This document shows, piece by piece, positions 1-9,181 of a DNA stretch of 61,561 bases. This stretch comes from CADCWK01 sp964244115 (GTDB lineage Bacteria > Chloroflexota > Chloroflexia > Thermomicrobiales > UBA6265). The stretch spans positions 1-61,561 of the forward strand of contig CAXTHM010000016.1 of assembly GCA_964244115.1 (NCBI GenBank). Reading direction: 5' to 3'. The translations under genes and the position numbers were made by a program. Within the stretch, counting starts at the first letter, position 1, and each line of letters starts with the position of its first letter. The notes beneath the pieces were generated by a model. The model searched no databases, was not told the DNA's origin, and was given only the letters and a program-made list of their open reading frames with translations.

Positions 1-521
1 AGGACCGCGAGCAGGTGGAGGTCGTCCTCGACGCCGATCCCGACCAGGTCCTCCCGCCCGCCGGACAGGCGCTGGAGGAAGCCCTTGAAGGCGATCACCC
101 CGGCGGCGACCGCCTCGTCCAGCTCCTGCTGATCGGGCGACCCGGCCCCGAGGTAGAGGCCGACGTCGATGTGGGCGTCGCGCTCGATGACCCCCCGGCG
201 GGAGGCGATCACGGTGGCGTTGACGGCGGGCGGGGTGGAGATCGGCATCTCGAAGAGGGTCGTCACGCCGCCCGCCGCCGCGGACGCCGTCCCGGAGGCG
301 AAGTCCTCCCGCTCGGGATGGGCCGGGGCGCGGGTGTGAAAATGGGCGTCGATGAACCCCGGCAGCACCCAGCGACCGGCCGCATCATCCTCGGTCTCCC
401 CGGAGATGGTGCCGGGGGAGGCGAGGGCTGTGATCTTCTCGCCTGTGATCCCGATGTCGAGGGCGATCAACCCGCCGCCCGCGTAGACGATGCCATTGCG
501 GATCACCCGTTCGTAGGCCAT
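1..521 (-). CDS. Amidohydrolase (allantoinase/dihydroorotase/hydantoinase type), 3' part cut by window edge
   Basis: The minus-strand frame starts at ATG 521 and stays open to base 1, so only the first ~173 residues are present. The start MAYERVIRNGIVY followed by a short beta-sandwich segment and then GFIDAHFH (about residues 53-60) is the N-terminus of cyclic amidohydrolases; the HxH pair are metal ligands of the TIM-barrel site. The segment GGVTTLFEMP and a later GVIAFKGFLQ fit allantoinases, dihydroorotases and hydantoinases, where the lysine that becomes carboxylated lies further on. Family membership is clear. The substrate cannot be decided from this fragment because the discriminating C-terminal half lies outside the window. 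Confidence 0.8.
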   Translation of the reverse strand, partial: MAYERVIRNGIVYAGGGLIALDIGITGEKITALASPGTISGETEDDAAGRWVLPGFIDAHFHTRAPAHPEREDFASGTASAAAGGVTTLFEMPISTPPAVNATVIASRRGVIERDAHIDVGLYLGAGSPDQQELDEAVAAGVIAFKGFLQRLSGGREDLVGIGVEDDLHLLAV

Positions 522-1069
522 GCCGAACCCTCCCATGCCGATCGCACCGTCCGACGCGAGGTCGCTCAGCGCACGGTAGCAGAACCGGAGGATCTGCCGG
601 GGTCATGGCCGCTCATGGCGCCCTGAACGTGGCGATCCAGGCGGTGTTCGTTGTGCGATCCCCACAACGGCACCGGCCAAGGGGGCGGACGAGGCGACGA
701 GCCACGGGAGCGTGGGCTTCGGGATCGACCTTCCCGGGCAGAATGCGCCACAGCGGTGCTCGGATGCACTGTCCGACCACGACGGGCGGGATGCTCCCGC
801 TCCGGGTACCGCCGACGCCGACGCCACTTTCAGCGGGTAACCGAGCAGGTTCACCCCGGGCCGGGCCGGGGACTGCCCCGCCGACCGAGCGGTTCGACCG
901 GATCGTACGCTCACCCATCGACGTCCCGCGTCCGCGACGCCGCACCGTGCGGCACAATGGGACCGGTCACCGAGCCACCCCTTTCGAGCGCGCCAACCGT
1001 CGTGCCGGCATCATGCCGGGATGGTCGGGCGTCGCCAGCCAGTATCGAGCGATAGGACGAGGACGGATC
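522..1069. other. Intergenic stretch, no gene recognised
   Basis: This stretch lies between the divergently oriented amidohydrolase and GNAT genes. Open frames crossing it are arginine/proline-rich and look like non-coding high-GC readthrough. A short inverted repeat, CGTTGTG...CACAACG, lies near 649-669. I see no convincing promoter, RNA gene or repeat. Confidence 0.5.
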
Positions 1070-1660
1070 GTGGGACAGCAGATCGACACGGCGCATCATC
1101 CCGACACCGGCCCGACGACCGCCGCGCCGGTGATCCGGGGCGCGACCGACGACGACATGCCGGCGGTCGGGCGCCTGCACGTCGACAGTTGGCGGGCGAC
1201 CTACCCCGGGCTCCTGCCGCAGGCGCTCCTCGACCGGCAGACCTACGCCGAGCGCGAGCAGCGCTGGCGCGGTTGGCGACAGGATGACGACGGGCAGCGG
1301 TTCCTGCTGGTCGCCGTCGCGGCCGGCGAGGTCGTCGGGTTCGTGGCCGGCTTGCCGGAGCCGAACGGCGATCCCCACATCGTCGAGGTGGCGGCGCTGC
1401 ACGTCGCCCGCTCGCAGCATGGTCGCGGCCTGGGCAAGCGCCTGCTGGCCCGTGCCGCGGCCCTCGGGGAGCAGCGCGGCTTCACGGCCCTGTCGCTGGA
1501 GATGCTGGAAGGCAACCCGACTGGCGGCTTCTACGACCATCTCGGTGGGCGGGTCACAGACCGCTACGCGACGCTGCTCGATGGCGAAGAGGTGACCGAC
1601 CTACGTTACCGCTGGGACGACATCACCGCCCTGAGCCGACTGGACCGGCGGGACGGCTGA
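1070..1660 (+). CDS. GNAT family N-acetyltransferase
   Basis: A 196-residue protein with the GNAT fold: an N-terminal IRGATDDDMPAV strand-helix, a LLVAVAAGEVVGFVAG central strand pair, and motif A SQHGRGLGKRLL (Q-x-x-G-x-G acetyl-CoA pyrophosphate loop, about residues 117-128), followed by LSLEMLEGNPTGGFYDHLG typical of RimI/YhbS-like members. The frame is open further upstream, but GTG 1070 preceded by GAGGACGG fits the family's usual length, and the extra upstream residues are low-complexity. The acceptor substrate is unknown. It converges with the FemAB-like gene starting at 2790. Confidence 0.82.
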   Translation: MGQQIDTAHHPDTGPTTAAPVIRGATDDDMPAVGRLHVDSWRATYPGLLPQALLDRQTYAEREQRWRGWRQDDDGQRFLLVAVAAGEVVGFVAGLPEPNGDPHIVEVAALHVARSQHGRGLGKRLLARAAALGEQRGFTALSLEMLEGNPTGGFYDHLGGRVTDRYATLLDGEEVTDLRYRWDDITALSRLDRRDG

Positions 1661-1677
1661 GACCATGCCGTCGACGG

Positions 1678-2790
1678 TCAGGCATCGACCACGTCGGCTT
1701 CAGGCGCCGTCGCGACGGTCATCGGTACCCGGTACGGCGGGAAGAACCGGCCGGGTTCGGCGAACGGACGCCCGGTCCGCGCGGTCCAGCGGCCATTGAG
1801 GTCGTCGTAGGCCGCCTGATCGATCACGATCCGGGCGGTCTGGAACAGGTGGCGGTCCGGCGAGAAGCCGGCCTTGAAGCTGAAGAGGGCATCCTCGGAG
1901 CCGCCGAGCCCGCCGCCGAGGTGCATGATCCGGTCGCCCCGCGCCCGCGCCCAGGAGGCCGTCACCGAGAAGATGCCCTTGATCGGGCTCAGCCTCAGGA
2001 AATCGCCGGCAGTCCCTCCCAGGTGGTACTGGACGATGCCGTCGACCTCGGTGAACAGCGCCGCCGCCGCGACCTCGTTCTCCTGCCGGGCCGACACCAG
2101 GGCCATCCGGCCACCCAGCGCGACATAGAGCTCCCGCAGGTAATCGGCATCGAAGTAATAGGACGACCTGGCGCCCAGCCGGTCCATCGTCTCGGTGTAG
2201 ACCCGGAGGAACCCCTCGACCGACTCCGGCGAGCAGGAGAGGTCGATCTGGTAGGTGAAGCCGAGCCGGTTCAGCCGGGCGATGTTGCGCCTGTGGTCGC
2301 CCCGCATGCCCTGGAACAGATCGACCTCATCGCGGCGCAGATCGATCGAGACCGTGTTGCCGTGATCGACCAGCAGGCCGAACTCGCCGAGGACCTGGTG
2401 GTCGACCGGCAGGAGCGCATTCAGCCGGAGGAACAGGCTGATCACGCCGGACTCCCGTAGCGCTGTGATGGCGGCGCCGACCGCGTCCCGGGTGAAGGCG
2501 GCATCGGCGGGAGCGGCCGGGTCCGTCGTGGAGACGGTGATGCCAGGGTAGCCGTAGGGGCTCGTCGCGTCGCGGAGGGGCGGTCCGCCGAGAGCGACCG
2601 GGACGTCATGCAGCAGCAGCGGCATCAACAGCCGGCGCGGGCCATCCTCGACGAGGATGGCCGTGGGTTCGCCGCCATCGAAGCGCGCCGTCAGCGCGGC
2701 GTAGCCGGGCAGCAGGTAGAAGTCGTGAGGAGCCGTCTGGAGCATCGCGTCCCAGCGGGGGTCATCTGGGGCGAGCATCGTGACCTGCAT
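1678..2790 (-). CDS. FemAB/GNAT-like N-acyltransferase, copy 1
   Basis: A 370-residue cytosolic protein of the FemAB-like GNAT superfamily (two GNAT folds), often found in exopolysaccharide loci and annotated as peptidoglycan interpeptide-bridge-like. Visible landmarks are PHDFYLLPGYAAL near the N-terminus, GDHRRNIARLNRLGF (the helix following the first GNAT half), and a C-terminal IMHLGGGLGGSEDALFSFKAGF where the second half binds its donor. It is paralogous to the gene at 3626-4738, with nearly every landmark shared. A neighbouring NeuD-like acetyltransferase and sugar transferase suggest it decorates a polymer with an amino-acyl or acyl group; the substrate is inferred only from context. 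Confidence 0.75.
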   Translation of the reverse strand: MQVTMLAPDDPRWDAMLQTAPHDFYLLPGYAALTARFDGGEPTAILVEDGPRRLLMPLLLHDVPVALGGPPLRDATSPYGYPGITVSTTDPAAPADAAFTRDAVGAAITALRESGVISLFLRLNALLPVDHQVLGEFGLLVDHGNTVSIDLRRDEVDLFQGMRGDHRRNIARLNRLGFTYQIDLSCSPESVEGFLRVYTETMDRLGARSSYYFDADYLRELYVALGGRMALVSARQENEVAAAALFTEVDGIVQYHLGGTAGDFLRLSPIKGIFSVTASWARARGDRIMHLGGGLGGSEDALFSFKAGFSPDRHLFQTARIVIDQAAYDDLNGRWTARTGRPFAEPGRFFPPYRVPMTVATAPEADVVDA

Positions 2791-2865
2791 GTCGTAAACC
2801 GGACCTTTCGGGTAGACGCATCTCGGCGTCCTGCGTTGATACTACCGGGGCCACTCCGGGTGGCG

Positions 2866-2878
2866 CACGACTGTCGTG
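2866..2878. promoter_or_regulatory. Palindrome CACGACTGTCGTG in divergent intergenic region
   Basis: A 13-base perfect palindrome (six-base arms, one central base) sits between the divergent starts at 2790 (minus) and 2955 (plus). A TAGTAT-like box for the minus gene lies nearby. It may be an operator for either gene, but I see no second copy in the window. Confidence 0.35.
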
Positions 2879-2954
2879 GTGGCCGGGTCAGTCGGGTCCG
2901 GGGGAATCCCGCGGGGCCGGATGGCGGCGCCGTCTGATCGGTAGGGGGCTTCGC

Positions 2955-3617
2955 GTGGCCAAGGTTGTGTTGTTCGGGAGCGGTCAGATCGCGAGTGTCG
3001 TCCATACCTACCTGACCCACGACTCCCCGCATGAGGTCGTCGCGTTCACGGTCGACCGGGAACACCTCACCGACACCGAGTTGCTCGGGTTGCCGATCGT
3101 CCCCTTCGAGGATGTCGAACGGCTCTACCCACCGGACGAGTACGAGATGTTCGTCTCGGTGAGTTACCGCGAGATCAACAAGCTCAGGGCGCGAAAGTAT
3201 CACGAGGCCAAGGCCAAGGGGTACCGCCTCTTGACCTATGTCAGCCCGAAAGCGGTCACCTGGCCGAACGTGACCATCGGCGACAACGTCTTCATCATGG
3301 AGAACAACGTCATCCAGCCCTTCGTCGAGATCGGCAACGACGTGATCATCTGGAGCGGCAACCACATCGGCCATCACACCTCGATCCAGGACCACTGCTT
3401 CTTCGCCAGCCACGTCGTGATCGCCGGCTTCGTGAAGATCGAGCCCAACTGCTTCTTCGGGATCAACGCGACCGTCCGGGACGGCATCACGATCGCCCGC
3501 GAGGGCGTGATCGGGGCCGGCGCCCTGATCCTGAAGAACACGAAGGAGCGCGGCGTCTACGTCGGCCAGACCGCGACGCTCCTGCCCCGCACCAGCGACC
3601 AGCTCCGGGGCATCTGA
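2955..3617 (+). CDS. NeuD-type sugar O-/N-acetyltransferase (left-handed beta-helix)
   Basis: A 220-residue protein starting at GTG with AGGGGG upstream. Residues 1-85 form a Rossmann-like PglD/NeuD N-domain (VVLFGSGQIA, VAFTVDREHL, IVPFEDVERLYPPDEY). Residues ~90-210 are hexapeptide repeats (VTWPNVTIGDNVFIMENN, IGNDVIIWSGNHIGHHTSI) that build the left-handed beta-helix of acyl-CoA dependent transferases; the HIGHHTSI histidines resemble the catalytic histidine position of this family. It probably acetylates a nucleotide-linked amino sugar for the polysaccharide made by the surrounding locus. It lies divergent from one FemAB-like paralogue and convergent with the other. Confidence 0.82.
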   Translation: MAKVVLFGSGQIASVVHTYLTHDSPHEVVAFTVDREHLTDTELLGLPIVPFEDVERLYPPDEYEMFVSVSYREINKLRARKYHEAKAKGYRLLTYVSPKAVTWPNVTIGDNVFIMENNVIQPFVEIGNDVIIWSGNHIGHHTSIQDHCFFASHVVIAGFVKIEPNCFFGINATVRDGITIAREGVIGAGALILKNTKERGVYVGQTATLLPRTSDQLRGI

Positions 3618-3625
3618 GCCCAGAC

Positions 3626-4738
3626 TCAGCCTGACGCCTTCCCGCCAGGCGACGGTGCGGGGTCCAGGGTCCGGGCGCGGTAGGCCGGGAAGAAACCGGA
3701 CCGATCCCCGGCCGGCATCCCGGCCTCGGCCTCCCACCGGGTGGTCAGTTCGTCGTAGGCCGGCTCGTCGACCACGATCCGCACGGTCTGGAACAGGTGT
3801 CGGTCGGGCGAGAACCCGGCCTTGAACGCGAACAGCGCGTCCTCCGAGCCGCCGAGCCCGCCGCCAAGGTGCATGATCCGGTGACCGCGCGCCTTGGCCC
3901 ATTTCGTCGCCTCGCGGATCTTCAGTTTCGACGGAGCGACCGAGGTGAAGGCTGAACGGGTGCCGCCGATGTGGTCCTGGACGATGCCATCGATCTGGGT
4001 GAAGAGCCCAACCGCCGCTACCTCATCACCCTGTCGGACCGAAACGATGGCCGCTCGCCCCTCCAGGGCGGTGACCAGGTCGCTGAGGTAGGTCTCGTCG
4101 AAGTAGTACGACTCGGACGCTCCGACCCGATCCATCGTCTCGGTGTAGATCTCGACGAAGGTCGAGATCGACTCGGGCGTACAGACCTCGTCGACCTCGC
4201 AGGTGAAGCCCCGCCGGTCCAGCCGGCGGAGGTTCTTGCTGTGGCCATGGCTGATCTGACCGACCAACTCCTCCTCGCTCCGGAGCAGGTCGATCGAGAC
4301 GGTGTGCCCGTGGTCCACGACCAGCCCGTGTCGGGCCAGCACCCCGGCGTCGACCGGGAGCAACGGGTTGAGCCGGACGAACAGGCTCACGACCTGGTGC
4401 TCGCGCAGCAGGGCGATCGCCGCGGTCATCGCCTCGTCCAGGAAGGCCGTGGGGTCCGGGTCGTCCGGGTCGTCCGGCGAGAGGCCGATGCCCGGGTAGC
4501 CGTACGGGCTGACCGCGTCCCGCCAGCCCTGGCTACGACCGGCTTTCGGAATCGCACGCAGGAGCAGTGGGAGGATCAGGCGGCGATCTCCGTCCTCGGC
4601 CAGGATCGCGACCGGCTCTCCACCCTCGAAGCGAGCAGCGAGCGTCACGTAGCCCGGCAGCGCGGAGAAGTCGTGCGGCATGGTCCGCAGGCTATCGGCC
4701 CACCGGTCATCGCTCGCCTGGATGATCTCGACGTGCAT
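3626..4738 (-). CDS. FemAB/GNAT-like N-acyltransferase, copy 2
   Basis: A 370-residue paralogue of the 1678-2790 product, matched from end to end: MHVEIIQASDDRW at the start, PHDFSALPGYVTL, GHSKNLRRLDRRGF in the middle and RIMHLGGGLGGSEDALF near the end. I place the start at ATG 4738 rather than at the upstream ATG 4762, because the sequence then aligns with copy 1 from residue 1. Together with copy 1 it brackets the NeuD-type gene, so the trio looks like a modification cassette. Two copies with diverged C-termini suggest different acceptors; this is inference. Confidence 0.75.
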   Translation of the reverse strand: MHVEIIQASDDRWADSLRTMPHDFSALPGYVTLAARFEGGEPVAILAEDGDRRLILPLLLRAIPKAGRSQGWRDAVSPYGYPGIGLSPDDPDDPDPTAFLDEAMTAAIALLREHQVVSLFVRLNPLLPVDAGVLARHGLVVDHGHTVSIDLLRSEEELVGQISHGHSKNLRRLDRRGFTCEVDEVCTPESISTFVEIYTETMDRVGASESYYFDETYLSDLVTALEGRAAIVSVRQGDEVAAVGLFTQIDGIVQDHIGGTRSAFTSVAPSKLKIREATKWAKARGHRIMHLGGGLGGSEDALFAFKAGFSPDRHLFQTVRIVVDEPAYDELTTRWEAEAGMPAGDRSGFFPAYRARTLDPAPSPGGKASG

Positions 4739-4815
4739 GACGTCCCGTGCTCCCTGAGTCATCGCGCGTCCGGACGTCGACTCCGATCCGGAGATGCCGC
4801 GAACCGTGGCTGGTC

Positions 4816-5496
4816 TCAGACTGCCGTTCCCTGTGGTGGGGGTGGCGGTGGCGGAGCCTGACCGGCGCGCAGTTTCGTCAGATCGCCCTCACCATGGGGG
4901 TCCCGGGAGACGTCATCGGAGCGGCGGACCAGCATCGCGATCGTCTGGAGGCCGATCCGCAGGTCCAGCCCGAGGTGCCAGCGCTCGACGTACTGGACGT
5001 CCAGCTCCAGCTTCTCGTCCCAGGACAGCTGGTTCCGGCCGCTGACCTGGGCCAGGCCGGAGATGCCGGGCCGGACCGTGTGGCGCAGGTGCTCGCGCTC
5101 GGTGTAGGCGGGGAGATAATGCGGCATCAGCGGCCGGGGACCGATCAGGCTGATGTCGCCCTTGAGGACGTTGACGAGTTGGGGAAGCTCGTCCAGGCTC
5201 GTCCGGCGCAGGAACCAGCCGACCGAGGTGACCCGCTCGGCTGGCGAGATTTTCCGCCCATCGGCGGCGGTCTCGTCGCTGAGCGTCCGGAACTTGTAGA
5301 CCGCGAACGGGACCTCGTTCAGACCGATCCGGTGCTGACGGAAGATGACCGGTCGCCCCATCGTCACCATGATCACGATGGCGATCCCGACCATGACCGG
5401 GAAGAGGATGGTCAGGGCGGTGCCGGCGACGACGACATCGACGAGCCGCTTGATTCGCCGGGCCGCCGGGGACGACAGGGGCGCGGGGACCTTCAT
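4816..5496 (-). CDS. Undecaprenyl-phosphate sugar phosphotransferase (short PglC/WcaJ C-domain type)
   Basis: A 226-residue initiating glycosyl-1-phosphate transferase. One membrane-associated helix (about residues 18-45, KRLVDVVVAGTALTILFPVM) precedes the catalytic domain, with IFRQHRIGLNE, VYKFRTL, LRRTSLDELPQLVNVLKGD, SLIGPRPLMP and RPGISGLAQVSGRN all intact; the SLDELPQ acidic pair is catalytic in the family. It transfers a sugar-1-phosphate from a UDP-sugar to undecaprenyl phosphate and so starts repeat-unit assembly. The C-terminal tail is proline-rich. It is the only intact initiating transferase in the locus, since the related domain in the 15734-18385 product is degenerate. Confidence 0.9.
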   Translation of the reverse strand: MKVPAPLSSPAARRIKRLVDVVVAGTALTILFPVMVGIAIVIMVTMGRPVIFRQHRIGLNEVPFAVYKFRTLSDETAADGRKISPAERVTSVGWFLRRTSLDELPQLVNVLKGDISLIGPRPLMPHYLPAYTEREHLRHTVRPGISGLAQVSGRNQLSWDEKLELDVQYVERWHLGLDLRIGLQTIAMLVRRSDDVSRDPHGEGDLTKLRAGQAPPPPPPPQGTAV

Positions 5497-5698
5497 ACGG
5501 CTTCACCTGTCGAGATCGCTTCGGCCATCAGCGCAATCACAGACATCCCACAGCCGGGCACGACCGGAACCCGTAACATCTCGGCCGGGTGCAATGGTAG
5601 CGCAGTGTGCACGATGCGGATATTCATCGAGCGTCTCCAGACCGGTTAACCGTGTACCTTGACCGTGGATGCTCCGGAACCGACGTGGAGGACGATGG

Positions 5699-7015
5699 GT
5701 GAACAACAGCGTGAACCGCCGCAGCCTCGCCTCGATGGCCGCCGGGCTTCTGGCCGCGGGGGCCGGCCTCGGCGCGATCGGCCCACTGGCCGCCCAGAGC
5801 GCGGTTCCAGGTGGCGCGGTCTGGCTGCTGGCCGCGGACTTCGGCGCGACCGGCGACGGCCTGACCGACGACTCGGCCGCCCTGCAGATGGCCCTCGACA
5901 CGGCCGAGCAGGGCGGCGGCGGGATGGTCATCCTCGGCAGCGGCACCTTCCGTTGCAACCTGACGATCGGCTCGCGGGTCTCGCTGGTCGGCATGGGTCC
6001 CCGGGCGACGACGCTGATGTCCGTGCCCGGCGCCAACCGGGCCGTGATCGAGGGGAACGGGTTCGCGGAGTGGACCGGAACGGCGAAGGTCACGCCCGAG
6101 ACTCGCGGCGCCAACTACGTCGGGATCGCCAACCTCTGCATCGACGGCAACCGCGCCACGAACGAGACCGGTTGCGGGATCCGGATCTGGGGACGAGCCC
6201 AGATCTTCCAGGACCTGGTCGTCCAGAACTGCGCCGGGGACGGCATCTTCCTCGAGTTCACGACCCATGACGCCGGCGAGATCGAGGACGACCTCGAAGG
6301 CTTCTTCACCAATATCAAGACGATCAAGAACGGCGGCAACGGCTGGTTGCACCGCGGCCCGCACGACTCGATCCTGTCCCAGTTCGTGACGTTCTCCAAC
6401 GACGGCTGGGGATTCAAGTCCGAAGGCCTGCGCGGGAGCTACAACGGGGGCATCAGCGGGACGGGCTGGAACAGCTGGCTCAACGGGCTAGGCTCGTTCC
6501 ATTTCGGCGCCACGCCCGGATTCCTCTCGGATTCCTCGGCGACGGGCGAGGGCGGCACCGGGATCGAGCTGCTGGCCGCGGACACCGGTTCCGTCCGCAT
6601 GACCGGCATCCTGATCAGCGGCCACGAGACCGGGCTCTACCTGACCGGAAGCAACTGCACGTTCAGCGGCGTCGTGCTCGGGAGCGTCTCCCAGCAGCTC
6701 TCCGGGGTCGGCCGGGGCATCGTCCTCGCCGGGGCGGGTCTCTGCCTGATCGACGTGGCCGGCAGCGGAAACGACGTCGCGGTCGCGATCGAGAGCGAGA
6801 CCGGACCGAACATCATCCGGGGCCGCTTCAACGTGCCCGCGGGCGGGCAGATCCTGATGGGCAATGTCTCCCCGGCCACGACGGTGGACCTCGCCCAGAT
6901 CGGCGGCGCCGGGAGCCGCAGCCTCGTCCAGATCCCGACCGTGACCGGACTGCTCGGCGACCAGCCGCTCATTCAGGCGGACATGACCACGACCCAGTCG
7001 ACGCCTCAGCCGTGA
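5699..7015 (+). CDS. Exported right-handed beta-helix protein (pectate-lyase-3 superfamily)
   Basis: A 438-residue secreted protein. I start at GTG 5699, which follows GGAGGA by six bases. The N-terminus reads NNSVNRRSLASMAAGLLAAGAGLGAIG-like, a twin-arginine or Sec signal peptide with a small-residue cleavage zone. The mature part begins with DFGATGDGLTDDSAALQ, the hallmark start of Pectate_lyase_3/endopolygalacturonase beta-helices, and continues with repetitive beta-strand coils (NLCIDGN, DGIFLE). In exopolysaccharide loci such proteins often cleave or epimerise the polymer at the surface; that role is inferred. It is divergent from the sugar transferase. Confidence 0.78.
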   Translation: MNNSVNRRSLASMAAGLLAAGAGLGAIGPLAAQSAVPGGAVWLLAADFGATGDGLTDDSAALQMALDTAEQGGGGMVILGSGTFRCNLTIGSRVSLVGMGPRATTLMSVPGANRAVIEGNGFAEWTGTAKVTPETRGANYVGIANLCIDGNRATNETGCGIRIWGRAQIFQDLVVQNCAGDGIFLEFTTHDAGEIEDDLEGFFTNIKTIKNGGNGWLHRGPHDSILSQFVTFSNDGWGFKSEGLRGSYNGGISGTGWNSWLNGLGSFHFGATPGFLSDSSATGEGGTGIELLAADTGSVRMTGILISGHETGLYLTGSNCTFSGVVLGSVSQQLSGVGRGIVLAGAGLCLIDVAGSGNDVAVAIESETGPNIIRGRFNVPAGGQILMGNVSPATTVDLAQIGGAGSRSLVQIPTVTGLLGDQPLIQADMTTTQSTPQP

Positions 7016-7043
7016 TCCCGGCGCGGTCCTGGCGGGATCACGG
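7010..7043. terminator. Hairpin between convergent genes
   Basis: CCGTGATCCCG at 7010-7020 pairs perfectly (11 bp) with CGGGATCACGG at 7033-7043 across a 12-base loop. It spans the stop codon of the beta-helix gene and the last codons of the convergent glycosyltransferase, and could serve both strands. There is no T-run, so its strength is uncertain. Confidence 0.5.
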
Positions 7044-8258
7044 CCGCGCGCCGGACCGCGCGATGCCGCGCCGGTCGAGCGACCGGTCATAGAGATCGGC
7101 CAGAGCGGACTGGATCGCGGCCGGCTGGAAGTCGCGCAGCGCCCGCTCCCGGCCGGCCGTGCCGTGGCTGGCGCGGAGGTCGGGGTCGGCCAGGTAGGTC
7201 AGGATCGCGCTGGCGAGGGACGCCGGGTCGTGGGGCGGGACGAGCAGCCCCGTGACGCCCTCCTGGACCGCATCGACGCAGCCCGTCACCCGGGTCGCGA
7301 CGACCGGGCGGCCCATCGCCCCGGCCTCGATCAGGACGTTGCCGAAGCCCTCGCGGTACGTCGGCAGGACGAGGACGTCCATCGCCGCCAGCGCCGCCGC
7401 CGGGTCGGCAACCCGGCCGGTGAACCGGACCCGACCGTCCCGCCGCAGCGCCGCCATCGTCACACCCGATGCCGGGTCCTCCGGCTCCTCGGGGCCGACC
7501 ATCAGCAGCCGGACTCCCGGCTGCTGCTCGCGGATGACGGCCCAGGCCGCCGCGAGGTCATCGATGCCCTTGTCGTGAGCCAGCCGGCCGACGAAACCGA
7601 CGACCAGCCCGTCGCCCGGCAGCCCGATCGCCTCGCGTCCTCTCCGCCGCGGGTCGTCCCCGAATCGCTCCGGGTTGAACCGGCCGGCGGCATCGACCCC
7701 GTTGGCGCTGCCGTCGAGCAGCACCGTCGCCTTGCCGGGCCGGACGATCCCCTCGGCGATCGCGTCGGTGCGCAGGGACGCACTGACGCAGAGGACCTGG
7801 TCGGCCATCGCGCAGGCCGCCCGGGTGGCGCCCTTGAGCAGCAGCCGGCCCAGCCCGGTCCGGGTCTGATGCGGCATCCCGTGCAGATGGAAGACGCGAA
7901 CCGGCCGCCGGGCCAGCCGGGCGGCGAGCATCCCGAGCAGTCCACCCTTCGGCGTCGAGGCGTGGACGATGGTCGGCCGGAGCCGCCGCAACGTCCGGGT
8001 GAGCTGGATCACGGAACCGATGTCGGTCCGGGGCGTGATCTGCCGCGACATCGGGACACCGAGCGCGACGACGCCTTCCCGCTCGGCGAAGGCGTCGAGA
8101 TCCGGGCCGGGGGCGGAGATCGCGGTGACCTCGTAGCCCCGCGTCCGCAGATGGGCCGGCAACTCGCGGAAGAACCCCAGCGAGGCTGGCACGGTCGTGA
8201 CGAAGGCAACGGGGATCATCCGGGCAGCGTCGTGAGGATCGGCGGTGGAGGTATTCAT
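7038..8258 (-). CDS. Glycosyltransferase family 4
   Basis: A 406-residue GT-B enzyme. The N-domain shows VAFVTTVPASLGFFRELPAHL and the IVHASTPKGGLLGMLAARL segment typical of capsule GT4 members. The C-domain shows VVGFVGRLAHDKGIDDL (nucleotide-sugar loop), then YREGFGNVLIEAGAMGRPVVAT, the E-x7-E motif of GT4 retaining enzymes. It is the last gene of the seven-gene minus-strand operon and overlaps the upstream GT2 gene by four bases (ATGA). It probably adds one sugar to the lipid-linked repeat unit on the cytoplasmic face. Confidence 0.88.
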   Translation of the reverse strand: MNTSTADPHDAARMIPVAFVTTVPASLGFFRELPAHLRTRGYEVTAISAPGPDLDAFAEREGVVALGVPMSRQITPRTDIGSVIQLTRTLRRLRPTIVHASTPKGGLLGMLAARLARRPVRVFHLHGMPHQTRTGLGRLLLKGATRAACAMADQVLCVSASLRTDAIAEGIVRPGKATVLLDGSANGVDAAGRFNPERFGDDPRRRGREAIGLPGDGLVVGFVGRLAHDKGIDDLAAAWAVIREQQPGVRLLMVGPEEPEDPASGVTMAALRRDGRVRFTGRVADPAAALAAMDVLVLPTYREGFGNVLIEAGAMGRPVVATRVTGCVDAVQEGVTGLLVPPHDPASLASAILTYLADPDLRASHGTAGRERALRDFQPAAIQSALADLYDRSLDRRGIARSGARP

Positions 8259-9181
8259 TCGGTCAGACCCGGTTCGTTCCCCGTCGGCAGGGATGCTGAG
8301 CGTGGATGGTTCGACCGGAGATCTGCCAGAACGGTCTGCCAGTCCGCCTGCTCTTCGGCCGTGATCGTCCCGGCCCGGTGGCGCAGCATCCGGTAGTCGA
8401 GGTGGAGCCCGATCGCGACCGAGTCGTAGACGGCCTTGGCGCCCTGCTCGGCGACGGCCCGGGCGGCCTGCCGCGGCTGCCCCTGCCGGACGAGTTCCTG
8501 GCCGTAGCGCAGCGCCATGTACCGGCGGGCCCTCAGGATCTTGGCGAGCTTCAGCTGCGACTCCCGGTAGCCGAACAGGATCTCCGGGACATTCGCGAAC
8601 CGGCTGTCGCGGTAGGAGCGCAGGAGCAGGTCCTGATCCTCCATCGAGACAGCCGACGGGCGGTATTGCCAGCGGCGGAAGAAGCCGATCCGGCCCATGA
8701 ACGTCGGGTGCGCCATCGGGAAGCCCGAGGCCGGCCGGGCCGTGATGCGGTCGTGGTCCGTCGGCGAGCGCCGGACGCCGATCGCCTCGTGGTCGCCCCG
8801 GAAGACGACGAGGCTGGTCCCGCAGAGGTCGAGGCCGGGCTGTGCCCGCAACAGGGCGACCTGACGCGCGAACCGCTCGGGATACGAGACGTCGTCGCCG
8901 TCCATCCGGGCGAACACCTCGCCGGACGCGAAGGCGACCGCCTGGTTGAGCCGCGTCGGCAGTCCGAGCGACTCACCGTCGGAGATCACCCGGACCCGCG
9001 AGTCGTCGAACCCACGCATCACGTCCAGTGTCCCGTCCGTCGAGCCATCGTCGATCAGCAGCAGCTCGATCTCACCATAGCTCTGATTCAGGATCGACCG
9101 GACGGCGAGTCCCAGTGTCGCGGCGTTGTTCCGGACCGGCATCCCGACGCTGATCACGGGCTGGCTGGAGAGGCTCGTCAC
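8255..9181 (-). CDS. Glycosyltransferase family 2
   Basis: A 308-residue GT-A enzyme: ISVGMPVRNNAATLGLAVRSILNQSYG at the N-terminus, LLLIDDGSTDGT (nucleotide binding), FARMDGDDVSYPERF with the DxD-like metal site near residue 95, and an acidic SMEDQDLLLR that fits the ED catalytic base. There is no membrane segment. It overlaps its neighbours on both sides by four bases, indicating translational coupling inside the operon. The sugar specificity cannot be read from the sequence. Confidence 0.88.
   Translation of the reverse strand: MTSLSSQPVISVGMPVRNNAATLGLAVRSILNQSYGEIELLLIDDGSTDGTLDVMRGFDDSRVRVISDGESLGLPTRLNQAVAFASGEVFARMDGDDVSYPERFARQVALLRAQPGLDLCGTSLVVFRGDHEAIGVRRSPTDHDRITARPASGFPMAHPTFMGRIGFFRRWQYRPSAVSMEDQDLLLRSYRDSRFANVPEILFGYRESQLKLAKILRARRYMALRYGQELVRQGQPRQAARAVAEQGAKAVYDSVAIGLHLDYRMLRHRAGTITAEEQADWQTVLADLRSNHPRSASLPTGNEPGLTE

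Noticed and set aside
605..1069. Long N-terminal extension of the GNAT gene
   Set aside because: Arg/Pro-rich, not conserved, and GTG 1070 with a purine-rich site gives the family length.
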